This document shows positions 1 to 5,807 of a stretch of DNA of 5,848 nt, piece by piece. The stretch's first letter is position 1. The number at the start of each line of letters is the position of its first letter. The stretch lies in the NCBI GenBank assembly GCA_946623765.1, contig CAMORL010000103.1:1-5848 (forward strand), given 5' to 3'. The DNA is from an uncultured Clostridia bacterium. GTDB lineage: Bacteria; Bacillota_A; Clostridia; Christensenellales; CAG-138. The notes under the pieces are model-generated. The model saw nothing but the letters and a program-made list of their open reading frames with translations. It had not been told where the DNA came from and did no database searches. Position numbers and translations under genes: made by a program.

Positions 1-204
1 CCGAACCCGCTGATCAAGAACACAACCGAAGGACTCGAAGTCAACAGCCACGGCGGGATCATCGTCAACGAGGACGGTTTGACCTCGCGCGAACGGGTTT
101 ATGCGGGCGGTGACGCGGTCACCGGCGCGGCAACGGTCATCTCGGCGATGGGCGCCGGCAAGGTTGCGGCAAAGGCGATCGACGAAGCACTGTCCGCGCG
201 CTGA
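1..204 (+). CDS. C-terminal end of a GltA/NfnB-family FAD/NAD(P)H oxidoreductase (partial)
   Basis: The last 67 residues of a protein whose start lies left of the window. The visible part has the signature ending of the glutamate synthase small-subunit family: NPLIKNTTEGLE at residues 2-13, a TS pair at 28-29, then YAGGDAVTGAATVISAMGAGK at roughly 34-54, where GGD contacts the flavin and the following helix caps the FAD site. In this family the protein passes electrons from NADPH through flavin and Fe-S centres. Two close relatives share this tail: the NADPH-dependent glutamate synthase small chain (GltA/GltD) and NfnB, the large subunit of the NADH-dependent ferredoxin:NADP+ oxidoreductase that bifurcates electrons. 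The fragment cannot separate them. NAD kinase 11 bases downstream and a hydrogenase locus beyond fit NfnB slightly better, but that is inference. The stop is TGA at 202-204. Family assignment is confident; the exact member is not. Confidence 0.88.
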   Translation, partial: PNPLIKNTTEGLEVNSHGGIIVNEDGLTSRERVYAGGDAVTGAATVISAMGAGKVAAKAIDEALSAR

Positions 205-215
205 CACGGAATCAA

Positions 216-1004
216 GTGAACATTCTGCTTTATCCCAATCAATACACGGGCCGCCAGGCGCAACAGGCAATCCAATGCCGTGATGCGCTGGAGGCCCGCG
301 GTCATGCCTGCACATTGTGCATAAATGCAGTCAAGTCCGATGATATGAACGGTACACCGCTTATTTCGGATGAATACGATCTTGTCGTTTCGCTCGGCGG
401 GGACGGTTCCGTCCTTCGGGCAGCGCAAACGGCGCTGCGCCTTCAGAAGCCGCTTCTCGGCATTAACAGCGGAAGACTCGGCTATCTTTGCGCAATGGAC
501 CTCGGCGAGATCGACCGTTTTGACGAACTGCTTAGCGCGTGCGAGCCGACCGAGCGGACGGTTTTGGAGTGCATATCCGGAAAAAACGTGCGATATGCGT
601 TCAACGACGTCGTATTTGCAAAAATGCGATTCGGCGAAACCGCGGAGCTGTTCGCGGACATCGACGGAACGGAAGCGCTGCATGTCCGCGGCGACGGATT
701 GATCATATCCTCGCCGACGGGTTCGACCGCGTACAACCTGTCGGCAGGCGGACCGGTCTCGGAACCGGACGCTCCGATCCTGCTCCTGACGCCGATCTGT
801 GCGCACGCCGGGGATTCGCATCCGACGGTTCTGCGCGACAGTCATGTGATCGGCGTGCGGGAACGAAACGGGCGGGCACAGATCATCATTGACGGAGAAA
901 CGGCGGAAACGCTGCAAACGCCGGTCATCGTGCGCAAAGCCGAACACCGGCTGAAGCTGTACCGGCGCAGGTGCGGCGGCGCATTTCAGAGAGTAACGCT
1001 TTGA
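216..1004 (+). CDS. nadK: NAD kinase
   Basis: Cytoplasmic ATP (or polyphosphate)-dependent NAD+ kinase that makes NADP+. The 262 residues match the usual short bacterial form. Visible motifs are a glycine-rich GGDGS at 61-65 (family GGDGT, with the catalytic Asp at 63), LGINSGRLGYL at 81-91, the NAD-contacting FND at 129-131 (usually N-E), and the strongly conserved stretch RGDGLIISSPTGSTAY at 158-173 followed by LSAGGP at 175-180. The family 'PHSLSNRP' segment is present but altered, AHAGDSHP at 196-203, with His at the usual Arg position. Translation starts at GTG 216 with only a weak ribosome site (CGGA near 207-210), so coupling to the gene ending at 204 is likely. No longer in-frame start is plausible because the previous gene ends at 204. 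Next comes rex after 17 bases. Placing NADP+ supply beside an NADPH-using enzyme and an NADH sensor suggests a pyridine-nucleotide balance module (inference). Confidence 0.93.
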   Translation: MNILLYPNQYTGRQAQQAIQCRDALEARGHACTLCINAVKSDDMNGTPLISDEYDLVVSLGGDGSVLRAAQTALRLQKPLLGINSGRLGYLCAMDLGEIDRFDELLSACEPTERTVLECISGKNVRYAFNDVVFAKMRFGETAELFADIDGTEALHVRGDGLIISSPTGSTAYNLSAGGPVSEPDAPILLLTPICAHAGDSHPTVLRDSHVIGVRERNGRAQIIIDGETAETLQTPVIVRKAEHRLKLYRRRCGGAFQRVTL

Positions 1005-1006
1005 CG

Positions 1007-1013
1007 AAGGGAG
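1007..1013 (+). promoter_or_regulatory. Ribosome binding site that decides the rex start
   Basis: AAGGGAG lies 8 bases before ATG 1022 but only 2 bases before the earlier in-frame ATG 1016. The spacing favours 1022, which also gives the length and N-terminus usual for Rex. Confidence 0.75.
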
Positions 1014-1021
1014 CAATGCCG

Positions 1022-1669
1022 ATGGAGAAAAGAAGCATTACAAGGGCGACGCTCGGACGCTTGCCTTCCTATCTGGAGTATTTGCGCTCCGGCGAAAGTC
1101 CGACTGTATCCGCCGGATCGATCGCGCATGCGCTCGGTTACGGCGAAGTTCTGGTGCGAAGGGATCTGAATCTCGTTTGCAGCGAGGGACGCCCGAAGAT
1201 CGGCTACCCGAGGGGCGCGCTGATTGCCGATCTCGAAACGGCGCTGAACGTTTCAAAAAACACGCCGGCGATCATCGTCGGAACGGGAAAACTGGGGCGC
1301 GCGCTGATGAACTACCGCGGCTTCCGTCAGTACGGATATTGCATCGCGGCAGGGTTTGACGCCGATCCGAACAAGCAGAACGCGGAAAGCGAGGACTGTC
1401 CCGTCTATCCGATGGAACTGCTTCCGGATTTTTGCAGACAGCACGGCATCTCCATCGGAATCATCACGGTTCCGGGTCCGGCTGCGCAGGCGGTATGCGA
1501 TCTGATGACGGAAAACGGCATTACGGCGATCTGGAACTTTGCACCATGCCGCCTCCGCATTCCGAAAAACGTGATCCTGCGGCAGGAAAACCTCGCGCTG
1601 TCGCTTGCGCATCTGGTGCACTGCGCAAGCGAGTCAAATACGATTTCGGAGGTGTGCGATGATGCTTGA
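1022..1669 (+). CDS. rex: Redox-sensing transcriptional repressor Rex
   Basis: A 215-residue NADH/NAD+-responsive repressor. In this family the dimer binds operators near TTGTTAA-N4-TTAACAA when NAD+ dominates and leaves DNA when NADH rises, releasing fermentation and hydrogenase genes. Visible parts are an N-terminal winged helix (residues 1-70, starting with SITRATLGRLPSYLEYL, recognition helix around VLVRRDL 43-49, wing GRPKIGYPRGALI 56-68); a Rossmann domain with GTGKLG at 87-92 and FD at 112-113, where an acidic residue after the second strand selects NADH over NADPH; IITVPGPAAQ at 147-156; NFAP at 172-175; and a C-terminal helix that domain-swaps in known structures. The wing sequence with SEGRPKIGY resembles the clostridial subtype rather than the Bacillus GRRGVGY form (from memory). 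It has eight cysteines, which seems many for the family. An in-frame GTG at 971 would overlap nadK and was not chosen. The next gene overlaps its last 11 bases. Confidence 0.95.
   Translation: MEKRSITRATLGRLPSYLEYLRSGESPTVSAGSIAHALGYGEVLVRRDLNLVCSEGRPKIGYPRGALIADLETALNVSKNTPAIIVGTGKLGRALMNYRGFRQYGYCIAAGFDADPNKQNAESEDCPVYPMELLPDFCRQHGISIGIITVPGPAAQAVCDLMTENGITAIWNFAPCRLRIPKNVILRQENLALSLAHLVHCASESNTISEVCDDA
1648..1654 (+). promoter_or_regulatory. Ribosome binding site inside rex for the phosphotransferase gene
   Basis: GGAGGTG sits within the last codons of rex, 4 bases (6 counted from the GGAGG core) before ATG 1659 and 7-9 before ATG 1662. It supports a start here rather than at 1605, which lies upstream of it. 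Confidence 0.75.
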
Positions 1670-2420
1670 TCGGATCATCTCGGTAAGCAACCGGACGACC
1701 GTGTTTCGCGACGGCGGCAACGCGGTCAAGGTATATCGGGCGTCCTATCCGAAATCGTCGATCCTGAACGAGGGAATGAATCTCACGCTGGCCGAGGAGT
1801 TGGGGCTTCCGGTCCCGCAGTTTCGGCAGATTACGACGGTGGATAACCGTTGGGCGATGATCATGGATTACATTGCCGGGAAAACGTTCCTGCGCATGCT
1901 GACCGAATCCCCGCTGAAGACGGACGCCCTGCTGTCAAGATGGACGGCGCTTCAGCGGACGATCCATGAAAAGCGATGCGCCGCGCTGCCGCAGGTCAAC
2001 GACCTTGCGGCGCAGCGGATCGAAGCGTCCGGTCTTCCGTCCGATCTGATCCGGCGCCTTTCGGCGCGGCTGCAAACGCTTCCGCGCGGACACGAGGTCT
2101 GTCACGGAGAATTTGCACTTTCGAACGCGATGGAATCCGCAGGCGGAAAGGCGTTCGCCCTCGACTGGAAGCATGCAATGCAGGGATCGGGCGAAGCGGA
2201 CGGCGCATGGGCGTACCTTTTGATGCAGCTCGACGGATTCGACAAGGAAGCGGAGCTCTATCGGGAACGGTTCGTGTCGTTGAAAGGCGTCGATGCGGCA
2301 TTGTTTGAGCAGTGGATTCCCCTTGGAGCCGCCGCGCACTACAGAGAATCAAACGAGCGCAAACGCGCGCTCCTGCTGTCTTATATCGAAACGGCAGATC
2401 GGAGGGAGAGAGAAAAATGA
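1659..2420 (+). CDS. APH/ChoK-like kinase-fold phosphotransferase, substrate unknown
   Basis: A 253-residue protein of the aminoglycoside/choline phosphotransferase (protein-kinase-like) fold. Visible landmarks are NAVKVYR at 21-27 with the probable ATP-binding Lys24; a following helix with NEG at 37-39 that supplies the paired Glu38; ELGLPVPQF at 47-55, a phrase common in this superfamily; a hinge around MIMDYIAGKTF at 68-78; the Brenner-type catalytic loop CHGEFALSN at 148-156; and ALDWKHAMQGSGEADGAWAYLLM at 167-189, where Asp169 is the probable metal-binding Asp. The expected catalytic Asp of HGD is Glu151, which could lower activity or mark a sub-family. Asn156 is kept. The members of this fold phosphorylate small molecules or proteins, and the family name does not imply antibiotic resistance. 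The gene sits between rex and the HydS group, where related loci carry a Ser/Thr-type kinase, so it may oppose the PP2C-type phosphatase downstream (inference). The ATG at 1659 or 1662 is chosen from the ribosome site; it overlaps rex by 11 bases. Confidence 0.78.
   Translation: MMLDRIISVSNRTTVFRDGGNAVKVYRASYPKSSILNEGMNLTLAEELGLPVPQFRQITTVDNRWAMIMDYIAGKTFLRMLTESPLKTDALLSRWTALQRTIHEKRCAALPQVNDLAAQRIEASGLPSDLIRRLSARLQTLPRGHEVCHGEFALSNAMESAGGKAFALDWKHAMQGSGEADGAWAYLLMQLDGFDKEAELYRERFVSLKGVDAALFEQWIPLGAAAHYRESNERKRALLLSYIETADRREREK
2401..2410 (+). promoter_or_regulatory. Strong ribosome binding site for the first ferredoxin gene
   Basis: The purine run GGAGGGAGAG lies in the final codons of the phosphotransferase gene. 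It is centred about 8-11 bases before ATG 2417 and supports that start over an upstream in-frame codon at 2312. Confidence 0.7.
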
Positions 2421-2662
2421 AGGTTGCGGTTTGCATCGGATCCGCATGTCATCTGAACGGATCGCGCTATGTGGTGGAACAGCTGCAGCGGCTGATCGAG
2501 GAGAAGAAACTGGACGACGCCGTCGAGCTCGAAGGACGGTTTTGCATGGGGCAATGCAGCAGAGGGATCTGCGTGACGGTGGACGGAAACCGATTTTCCA
2601 TCCGACCCGAAAACACGGAAGAATTTTTCAGAACGGAAATAGAATCGAGGGTAAAGGTATGA
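2417..2662 (+). CDS. Thioredoxin-fold [2Fe-2S] ferredoxin (NuoE-like), copy 1
   Basis: An 81-residue small electron carrier of the thioredoxin-like [2Fe-2S] ferredoxin group, the same fold as the C-terminal domain of NuoE/HydC. The ligand pattern C-x4-C then C-x3-C is clear: Cys6 and Cys11 (CIGSACHLNGS), then Cys43 and Cys47 (FCMGQCSRG). A fifth cysteine, Cys52, is not part of the pattern. The central stretch VVEQLQRLIEEKKLDD (19-34) fits the connecting helix. There is no signal peptide, so it is cytoplasmic. It starts at ATG 2417 in an ATGA overlap with the previous stop, and its own stop again overlaps the next gene by four bases. It likely exchanges electrons with HydS or the downstream hydrogenase (inference from position). 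It could instead act as a structural subunit. It is a tandem paralogue of the next gene. Confidence 0.88.
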   Translation: MKVAVCIGSACHLNGSRYVVEQLQRLIEEKKLDDAVELEGRFCMGQCSRGICVTVDGNRFSIRPENTEEFFRTEIESRVKV

Positions 2663-2910
2663 TCATGGTAACGGTTTGTGTGGGCTCATCCTGTCATCTG
2701 AAAGGATCCGAGCGCATTGTGGAACGGCTGCAGCAGCTCATCAAAGAGCGGAAGCTGGAAGACGAGATCATTCTCTCAGGGAGCTTTTGCTGTGGCAAAT
2801 GCAACCGTACCGGCGTCACAATCAAGGTGGACGACGATGAGTTTATCGGAATCACGCCGGAAGGGTTCGACTCGTTTTTTGAACAAAATATCATGTCCCG
2901 GATACAGTAA
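2659..2910 (+). CDS. Thioredoxin-fold [2Fe-2S] ferredoxin (NuoE-like), copy 2
   Basis: An 83-residue paralogue of the preceding gene. The cluster ligands are Cys7 and Cys12 (CVGSSCHLKGS) and Cys44 and Cys48 (FCCGKCNRTG), again C-x4-C and C-x3-C; the extra Cys45 lies inside the second pair. About 25 of the 44 aligned residues from the first ligand onward are identical to copy 1 by eye, while the C-terminal thirds differ. The ATG at 2659 overlaps the previous stop (ATGA) and has GAGGGT at 2647-2652 upstream. The next in-frame ATG at 2665 has AAAGG 7 bases before it and gives 81 residues, as in copy 1, so the start is uncertain by two codons. HydS follows after 15 bases. It is a probable electron-transfer partner of HydS, with a role distinct from copy 1 that cannot be told from sequence. 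Confidence 0.88.
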   Translation: MIMVTVCVGSSCHLKGSERIVERLQQLIKERKLEDEIILSGSFCCGKCNRTGVTIKVDDDEFIGITPEGFDSFFEQNIMSRIQ

Positions 2911-2925
2911 GAAAGGATAAACGTT

Positions 2926-4602
2926 ATGGCCGATTGTCTGCGACTTAAGAAATCCAATTGTAAAAACTGCTACAAATGTATTCGCCACTGTCCCGTAAAG
3001 TCGATCCGCTTTTCCGCGGGACAGGCGAACATCATCTCGAACGAGTGCATTTTATGCGGACATTGCTTCGTCGTGTGTCCGCAGGGCGCCAAGGAGATCG
3101 TGGACGATACCGAAAAGGTACGCGTTCTGCTGCAGAGCGGCGACCCGGTGTACGTCAGTCTTGCACCGTCCTTTATCGCCAACTATGACGGTGTCGGCAT
3201 CGAATCCATGCGGGAAGCGCTGAAAAAACTCGGGTTTACGGACGTCGAGGAAACGGCGATCGGCGCAACAATCGTCAAGCGCGAGTACGACCGGATGCTG
3301 CGCGAGGATCAGCGCGATATCATCATTTCGTCGTGCTGTCATTCCGTCAATCTGCTGATTCAGAAATATTATCCGAAGGAACTGCCGTATCTGGCGGACG
3401 TACAATCGCCGATGCTGGCGCATTGCAGCGACATCAAGCGGCGCGTCCCGAATGCGAAAACGGTTTTCATCGGACCGTGCGTTGCAAAAAAGGACGAAGG
3501 CGCGCAGTTCAAGGACATCGTGGACGCGGTTCTGACCTTTGAGGAACTCACAAACTGGCTCAAGCGTGAGAACATCACGCTTGAAGCGCGCGTGGAAGCG
3601 GACGAGCACAGCAAGGCGAGATTCTTCCCCACGACGGGCGGCATCCTGAAGACGATGGATATGGATGCAAAGGACTATACATATCTTGCAATCGACGGTG
3701 TGGAAAACTGCATGATGGCGCTCGACGACATAGAGCGAGGCAATATCCACAAGTGCTTTATCGAAATGTCGGCATGTGCGGGAAGCTGCATCAGCGGTCC
3801 CGTTATGGAAAAGTACCACAGAAGCCCTGTGCGCGACTATATGGCGGTTTCGGCGTTTGCCGGAAAGAAGGATTTTATCGTCGATCAGCCGGATGCCATC
3901 CGCATTCGCCGCGGCTTCATGCCGATCGAAAGAAACAACACGATTCCGGTCGAATATGAGATCCGGGAAATTCTGCACCAGATGGGCAAGTTCAAGCCCG
4001 AAGACGAACTGAACTGCGGCACCTGCGGCTACAACACCTGCCGCGACAAGGCGATCGCGATCTATCAGGGCAAAGCGGACATTTCGATGTGTCTGCCGTT
4101 CCTGAAAGAAAAAGCGGAGAGCTTTTCCGATGCGATCGTCAACAATTCGCCGAACGCGATCGTGGTCGTCAACGACCGCATGGAAGTGCAGCAGATCAAC
4201 GCAGCGGCGATGGAGCTGATGCATCTGAGGTATTCCTCCGATATTCTCGGAGACAACGTCATCCGCATTATGGATCCGGCTGCGTTTTTGGAGGTTCAGA
4301 CCAAGGGCAGAGGCATTTACAATAAACCGGTCTACCTTGCGGAATACAAGCGCTTTGTGCAGCAGACGATCGTTCCGACCGGCGATAAGCGCGGACTTCT
4401 GTGCATCATGCGCGACGTCACCCGCGAGGAGGAAGAACGCAGCAAGAAGGAGGAGATCAGCCGTGAAACGGTTGAGATCGCCGACAACGTGGTTGACAAG
4501 CAGATGCGCATCGTTCAGGAGATCGCATCGCTGCTCGGAGAAACCGCGGCAGAGACCAAGATCGCGCTGACCCGACTGAAGGAGACGATCGTCCATGAAT
4601 GA
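2926..4602 (+). CDS. hydS: Sensory [FeFe] hydrogenase with PAS domain (HydS type)
   Basis: A 558-residue cytoplasmic protein. Domains in order: two [4Fe-4S] ferredoxin motifs (Cys12/15/18/22 and Cys41/44/47/51); the H-cluster hydrogenase domain, about 75-330; a four-cysteine Fe-S domain (Cys364/367/372 and Cys389); a PAS domain, about 398-502 (NSPNAIVVVNDRMEVQQIN at 407-425); and a charged helical tail to 558. The three H-cluster loops are SSCCHSV at 136-141, IGPCVAKKDE at 182-191 and EMSACAGSC at 280-288. The probable ligands are Cys138, Cys185, Cys284 and Cys288. Catalytic enzymes have TSCCPxW, MPC and EVMAC here, so the Met neighbours of the cluster are Gly183 and Ser282, as described for group C sensory hydrogenases (for example Thermotoga maritima HydS). 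In that group such proteins are thought to sense H2 or redox state and turn over slowly. There is no output domain. The PP2C gene overlaps its end by 8 bases. The ribosome site AAAGGA lies 8 bases before ATG 2926. Confidence 0.93.
   Translation: MADCLRLKKSNCKNCYKCIRHCPVKSIRFSAGQANIISNECILCGHCFVVCPQGAKEIVDDTEKVRVLLQSGDPVYVSLAPSFIANYDGVGIESMREALKKLGFTDVEETAIGATIVKREYDRMLREDQRDIIISSCCHSVNLLIQKYYPKELPYLADVQSPMLAHCSDIKRRVPNAKTVFIGPCVAKKDEGAQFKDIVDAVLTFEELTNWLKRENITLEARVEADEHSKARFFPTTGGILKTMDMDAKDYTYLAIDGVENCMMALDDIERGNIHKCFIEMSACAGSCISGPVMEKYHRSPVRDYMAVSAFAGKKDFIVDQPDAIRIRRGFMPIERNNTIPVEYEIREILHQMGKFKPEDELNCGTCGYNTCRDKAIAIYQGKADISMCLPFLKEKAESFSDAIVNNSPNAIVVVNDRMEVQQINAAAMELMHLRYSSDILGDNVIRIMDPAAFLEVQTKGRGIYNKPVYLAEYKRFVQQTIVPTGDKRGLLCIMRDVTREEEERSKKEEISRETVEIADNVVDKQMRIVQEIASLLGETAAETKIALTRLKETIVHE
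4579..4584 (+). promoter_or_regulatory. Ribosome binding site inside hydS for the phosphatase gene
   Basis: AAGGAG in the last codons of hydS, 10 bases before ATG 4595. It supports the overlapping start and translational coupling of the two proteins. Confidence 0.7.
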
Positions 4603-5770
4603 CCTTTGCGCTGATATCGGCTACAAAAGCATCAATCACGCGGGCGAGCAGCTGTGCGGAGACCACGTCGACATCGTGGAGCGCGAAGACGGATCGACCG
4701 TGATCGTTCTGGCAGACGGACTCGGCAGCGGCGTCAAGGCAAGTATTCTCTCGACGCTGACCTCGAAGATCATTTCCACGATGATGTCAGAGGGGCTTTC
4801 CGTGGAGGACTGCGTGTCGACGATCGCCGCAACGCTGCCGGTTTGTTCGGTGCGCGGCGTTGCGTACTCGACGTTCACAATCATTCATCTGATCGGAAAC
4901 GAGACGGTTGAACTGATCCAGTACGACAATCCGATGGTCATTTTTCTCCGCGACGACAAGATCACGGACTATCCGATGACCGAAACGAACATCGGCGGAA
5001 AGAAGATCTATCGCACGCACATGCGCCTCAAGGAAAACGATCTGTTCGTCGCCATGAGCGACGGGTGTCCGCATGCGGGACTGGGCGGTGTGTACAACTT
5101 CGGCTGGCAGCGAGACGATATTGCGTCGTTTATGGAGACCATCTCGGTTGCGGGATACACCGCAAAGGTGCTTTCCACGATGCTGGTGGACGAATGCAAC
5201 AAGCTGTACGGCGGAGAACCGGGCGACGACGCCACCGCATGCGTGGTGCGCATCCGTCGGCGCGAGCCGATGAACATCCTGTTCGGACCGCCTGCAAACG
5301 CCGACGACTGCAACCGCATGATGAGCCTGTTTTTCTCAAAGGAAGGAAAGCATATCATTTGCGGCGGAACGACCTCTTCGATCGCGGCAAAATGGCTGCA
5401 TAAGCCGGTCACGGTGCAGCTGAATTATGATCTTGCAAGCGGCGTGCCGCCGACGGCGACGATCGAGGGCGTGGACCTTGTGACAGAGGGCGTCGTCACC
5501 ATGAGCAAGGTGCTCACCTATGCAAAGGACTACCTTTCCGAGAACAGGGAATACACCAACTGGGGGTACGGACACGACGGCGCATCCGAGATCTGCCGCC
5601 TGCTGTTTGAAGAAGCGACGGACATCAACTTTTACGTGGGTCGGGCGATGAACCCGGCGCATCAGAACCCGGATCTGCCCATCAACTTCAACATCAAAAT
5701 GAACATCGTGGAAGAGCTTTCCGGATGTCTCAAAGATATGGGCAAACGCGTCAAGGTCAGCTATTTTTAA
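4595..5770 (+). CDS. PP2C/SpoIIE-type protein phosphatase with uncharacterised C-terminal domain
   Basis: A 391-residue soluble protein. Residues 1-222 form a SpoIIE/PP2C-like metal-dependent Ser/Thr phosphatase. The metal-binding acidic residues are visible in order: GD at 22-23, ADGLGSG at 40-46 (family ADGMGSG), SDG at 155-157, and GDDAT at 210-214. YSTFTII at 91-97 fits the beta-sandwich. Residues 225-391 are a second region with no domain I can name; it carries CGGTTSSIAAKWL (256-268), a region around YDLASGVPPTATIEGVDLVTEG, and a C-terminal NFNIKMNIVEEL helix start. In this family the phosphatase usually removes phosphate from a partner-switching anti-anti-sigma or similar protein, but no such substrate is encoded in the window. 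The gene overlaps hydS by 8 bases and precedes a NuoE-like gene, which argues that HydS controls its activity or that it tunes the downstream hydrogenase (inference). The phosphatase assignment is confident; its substrate is unknown. Confidence 0.88.
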   Translation: MNDLCADIGYKSINHAGEQLCGDHVDIVEREDGSTVIVLADGLGSGVKASILSTLTSKIISTMMSEGLSVEDCVSTIAATLPVCSVRGVAYSTFTIIHLIGNETVELIQYDNPMVIFLRDDKITDYPMTETNIGGKKIYRTHMRLKENDLFVAMSDGCPHAGLGGVYNFGWQRDDIASFMETISVAGYTAKVLSTMLVDECNKLYGGEPGDDATACVVRIRRREPMNILFGPPANADDCNRMMSLFFSKEGKHIICGGTTSSIAAKWLHKPVTVQLNYDLASGVPPTATIEGVDLVTEGVVTMSKVLTYAKDYLSENREYTNWGYGHDGASEICRLLFEEATDINFYVGRAMNPAHQNPDLPINFNIKMNIVEELSGCLKDMGKRVKVSYF

Positions 5771-5796
5771 TTCAGATAGAAAAACGAAAGGAAAAC

Positions 5797-5803
5797 AAGG
5801 AGG
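5797..5803 (+). promoter_or_regulatory. Ribosome binding site for the gene at the right edge
   Basis: A full-length AAGGAGG lies 4 bases before ATG 5808. It is the strongest Shine-Dalgarno match in the window and fits a highly translated enzyme subunit. The rest of the 37-base gap (5771-5796) is A-rich with no hairpin terminator visible, so transcription probably continues from the phosphatase gene. Confidence 0.8.
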
Positions 5804-5807
5804 AACC

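Noticed and set aside
99..1016. Minus-strand open frame of 305 codons opposite nadK
   Set aside because: No recognisable motif; low-complexity Arg/Ala-rich translation typical of an antisense shadow in GC-rich coding DNA.
971..1021. Longer start for Rex (GTG 971 or ATG 1016)
   Set aside because: 971 would overlap nadK by 34 bases without a ribosome site, and 1016 is only 2 bases from the Shine-Dalgarno. ATG 1022 has ideal spacing and the family's usual N-terminus.
1605..1658. Upstream start for the phosphotransferase gene
   Set aside because: It lies before the GGAGGTG site and would add 18 residues translated from rex in another frame.
1659..2420. Antibiotic resistance gene (aminoglycoside phosphotransferase)
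   Set aside because: Only the general fold matches. The catalytic motif is altered and the neighbours are redox-signalling genes, so a resistance role is not supported.
2917..2927. Small inverted repeat ATAA-ACG-TTAT between the ferredoxin genes and hydS
   Set aside because: The arms are only 4 A/T bases and overlap the ribosome site region and start codon; expected by chance.
3052..4596. Long open frame of 514 codons on the minus strand opposite hydS
   Set aside because: It mirrors the codon pattern of hydS, shows no recognisable domain, and the + strand protein has complete Fe-S, hydrogenase and PAS motifs.
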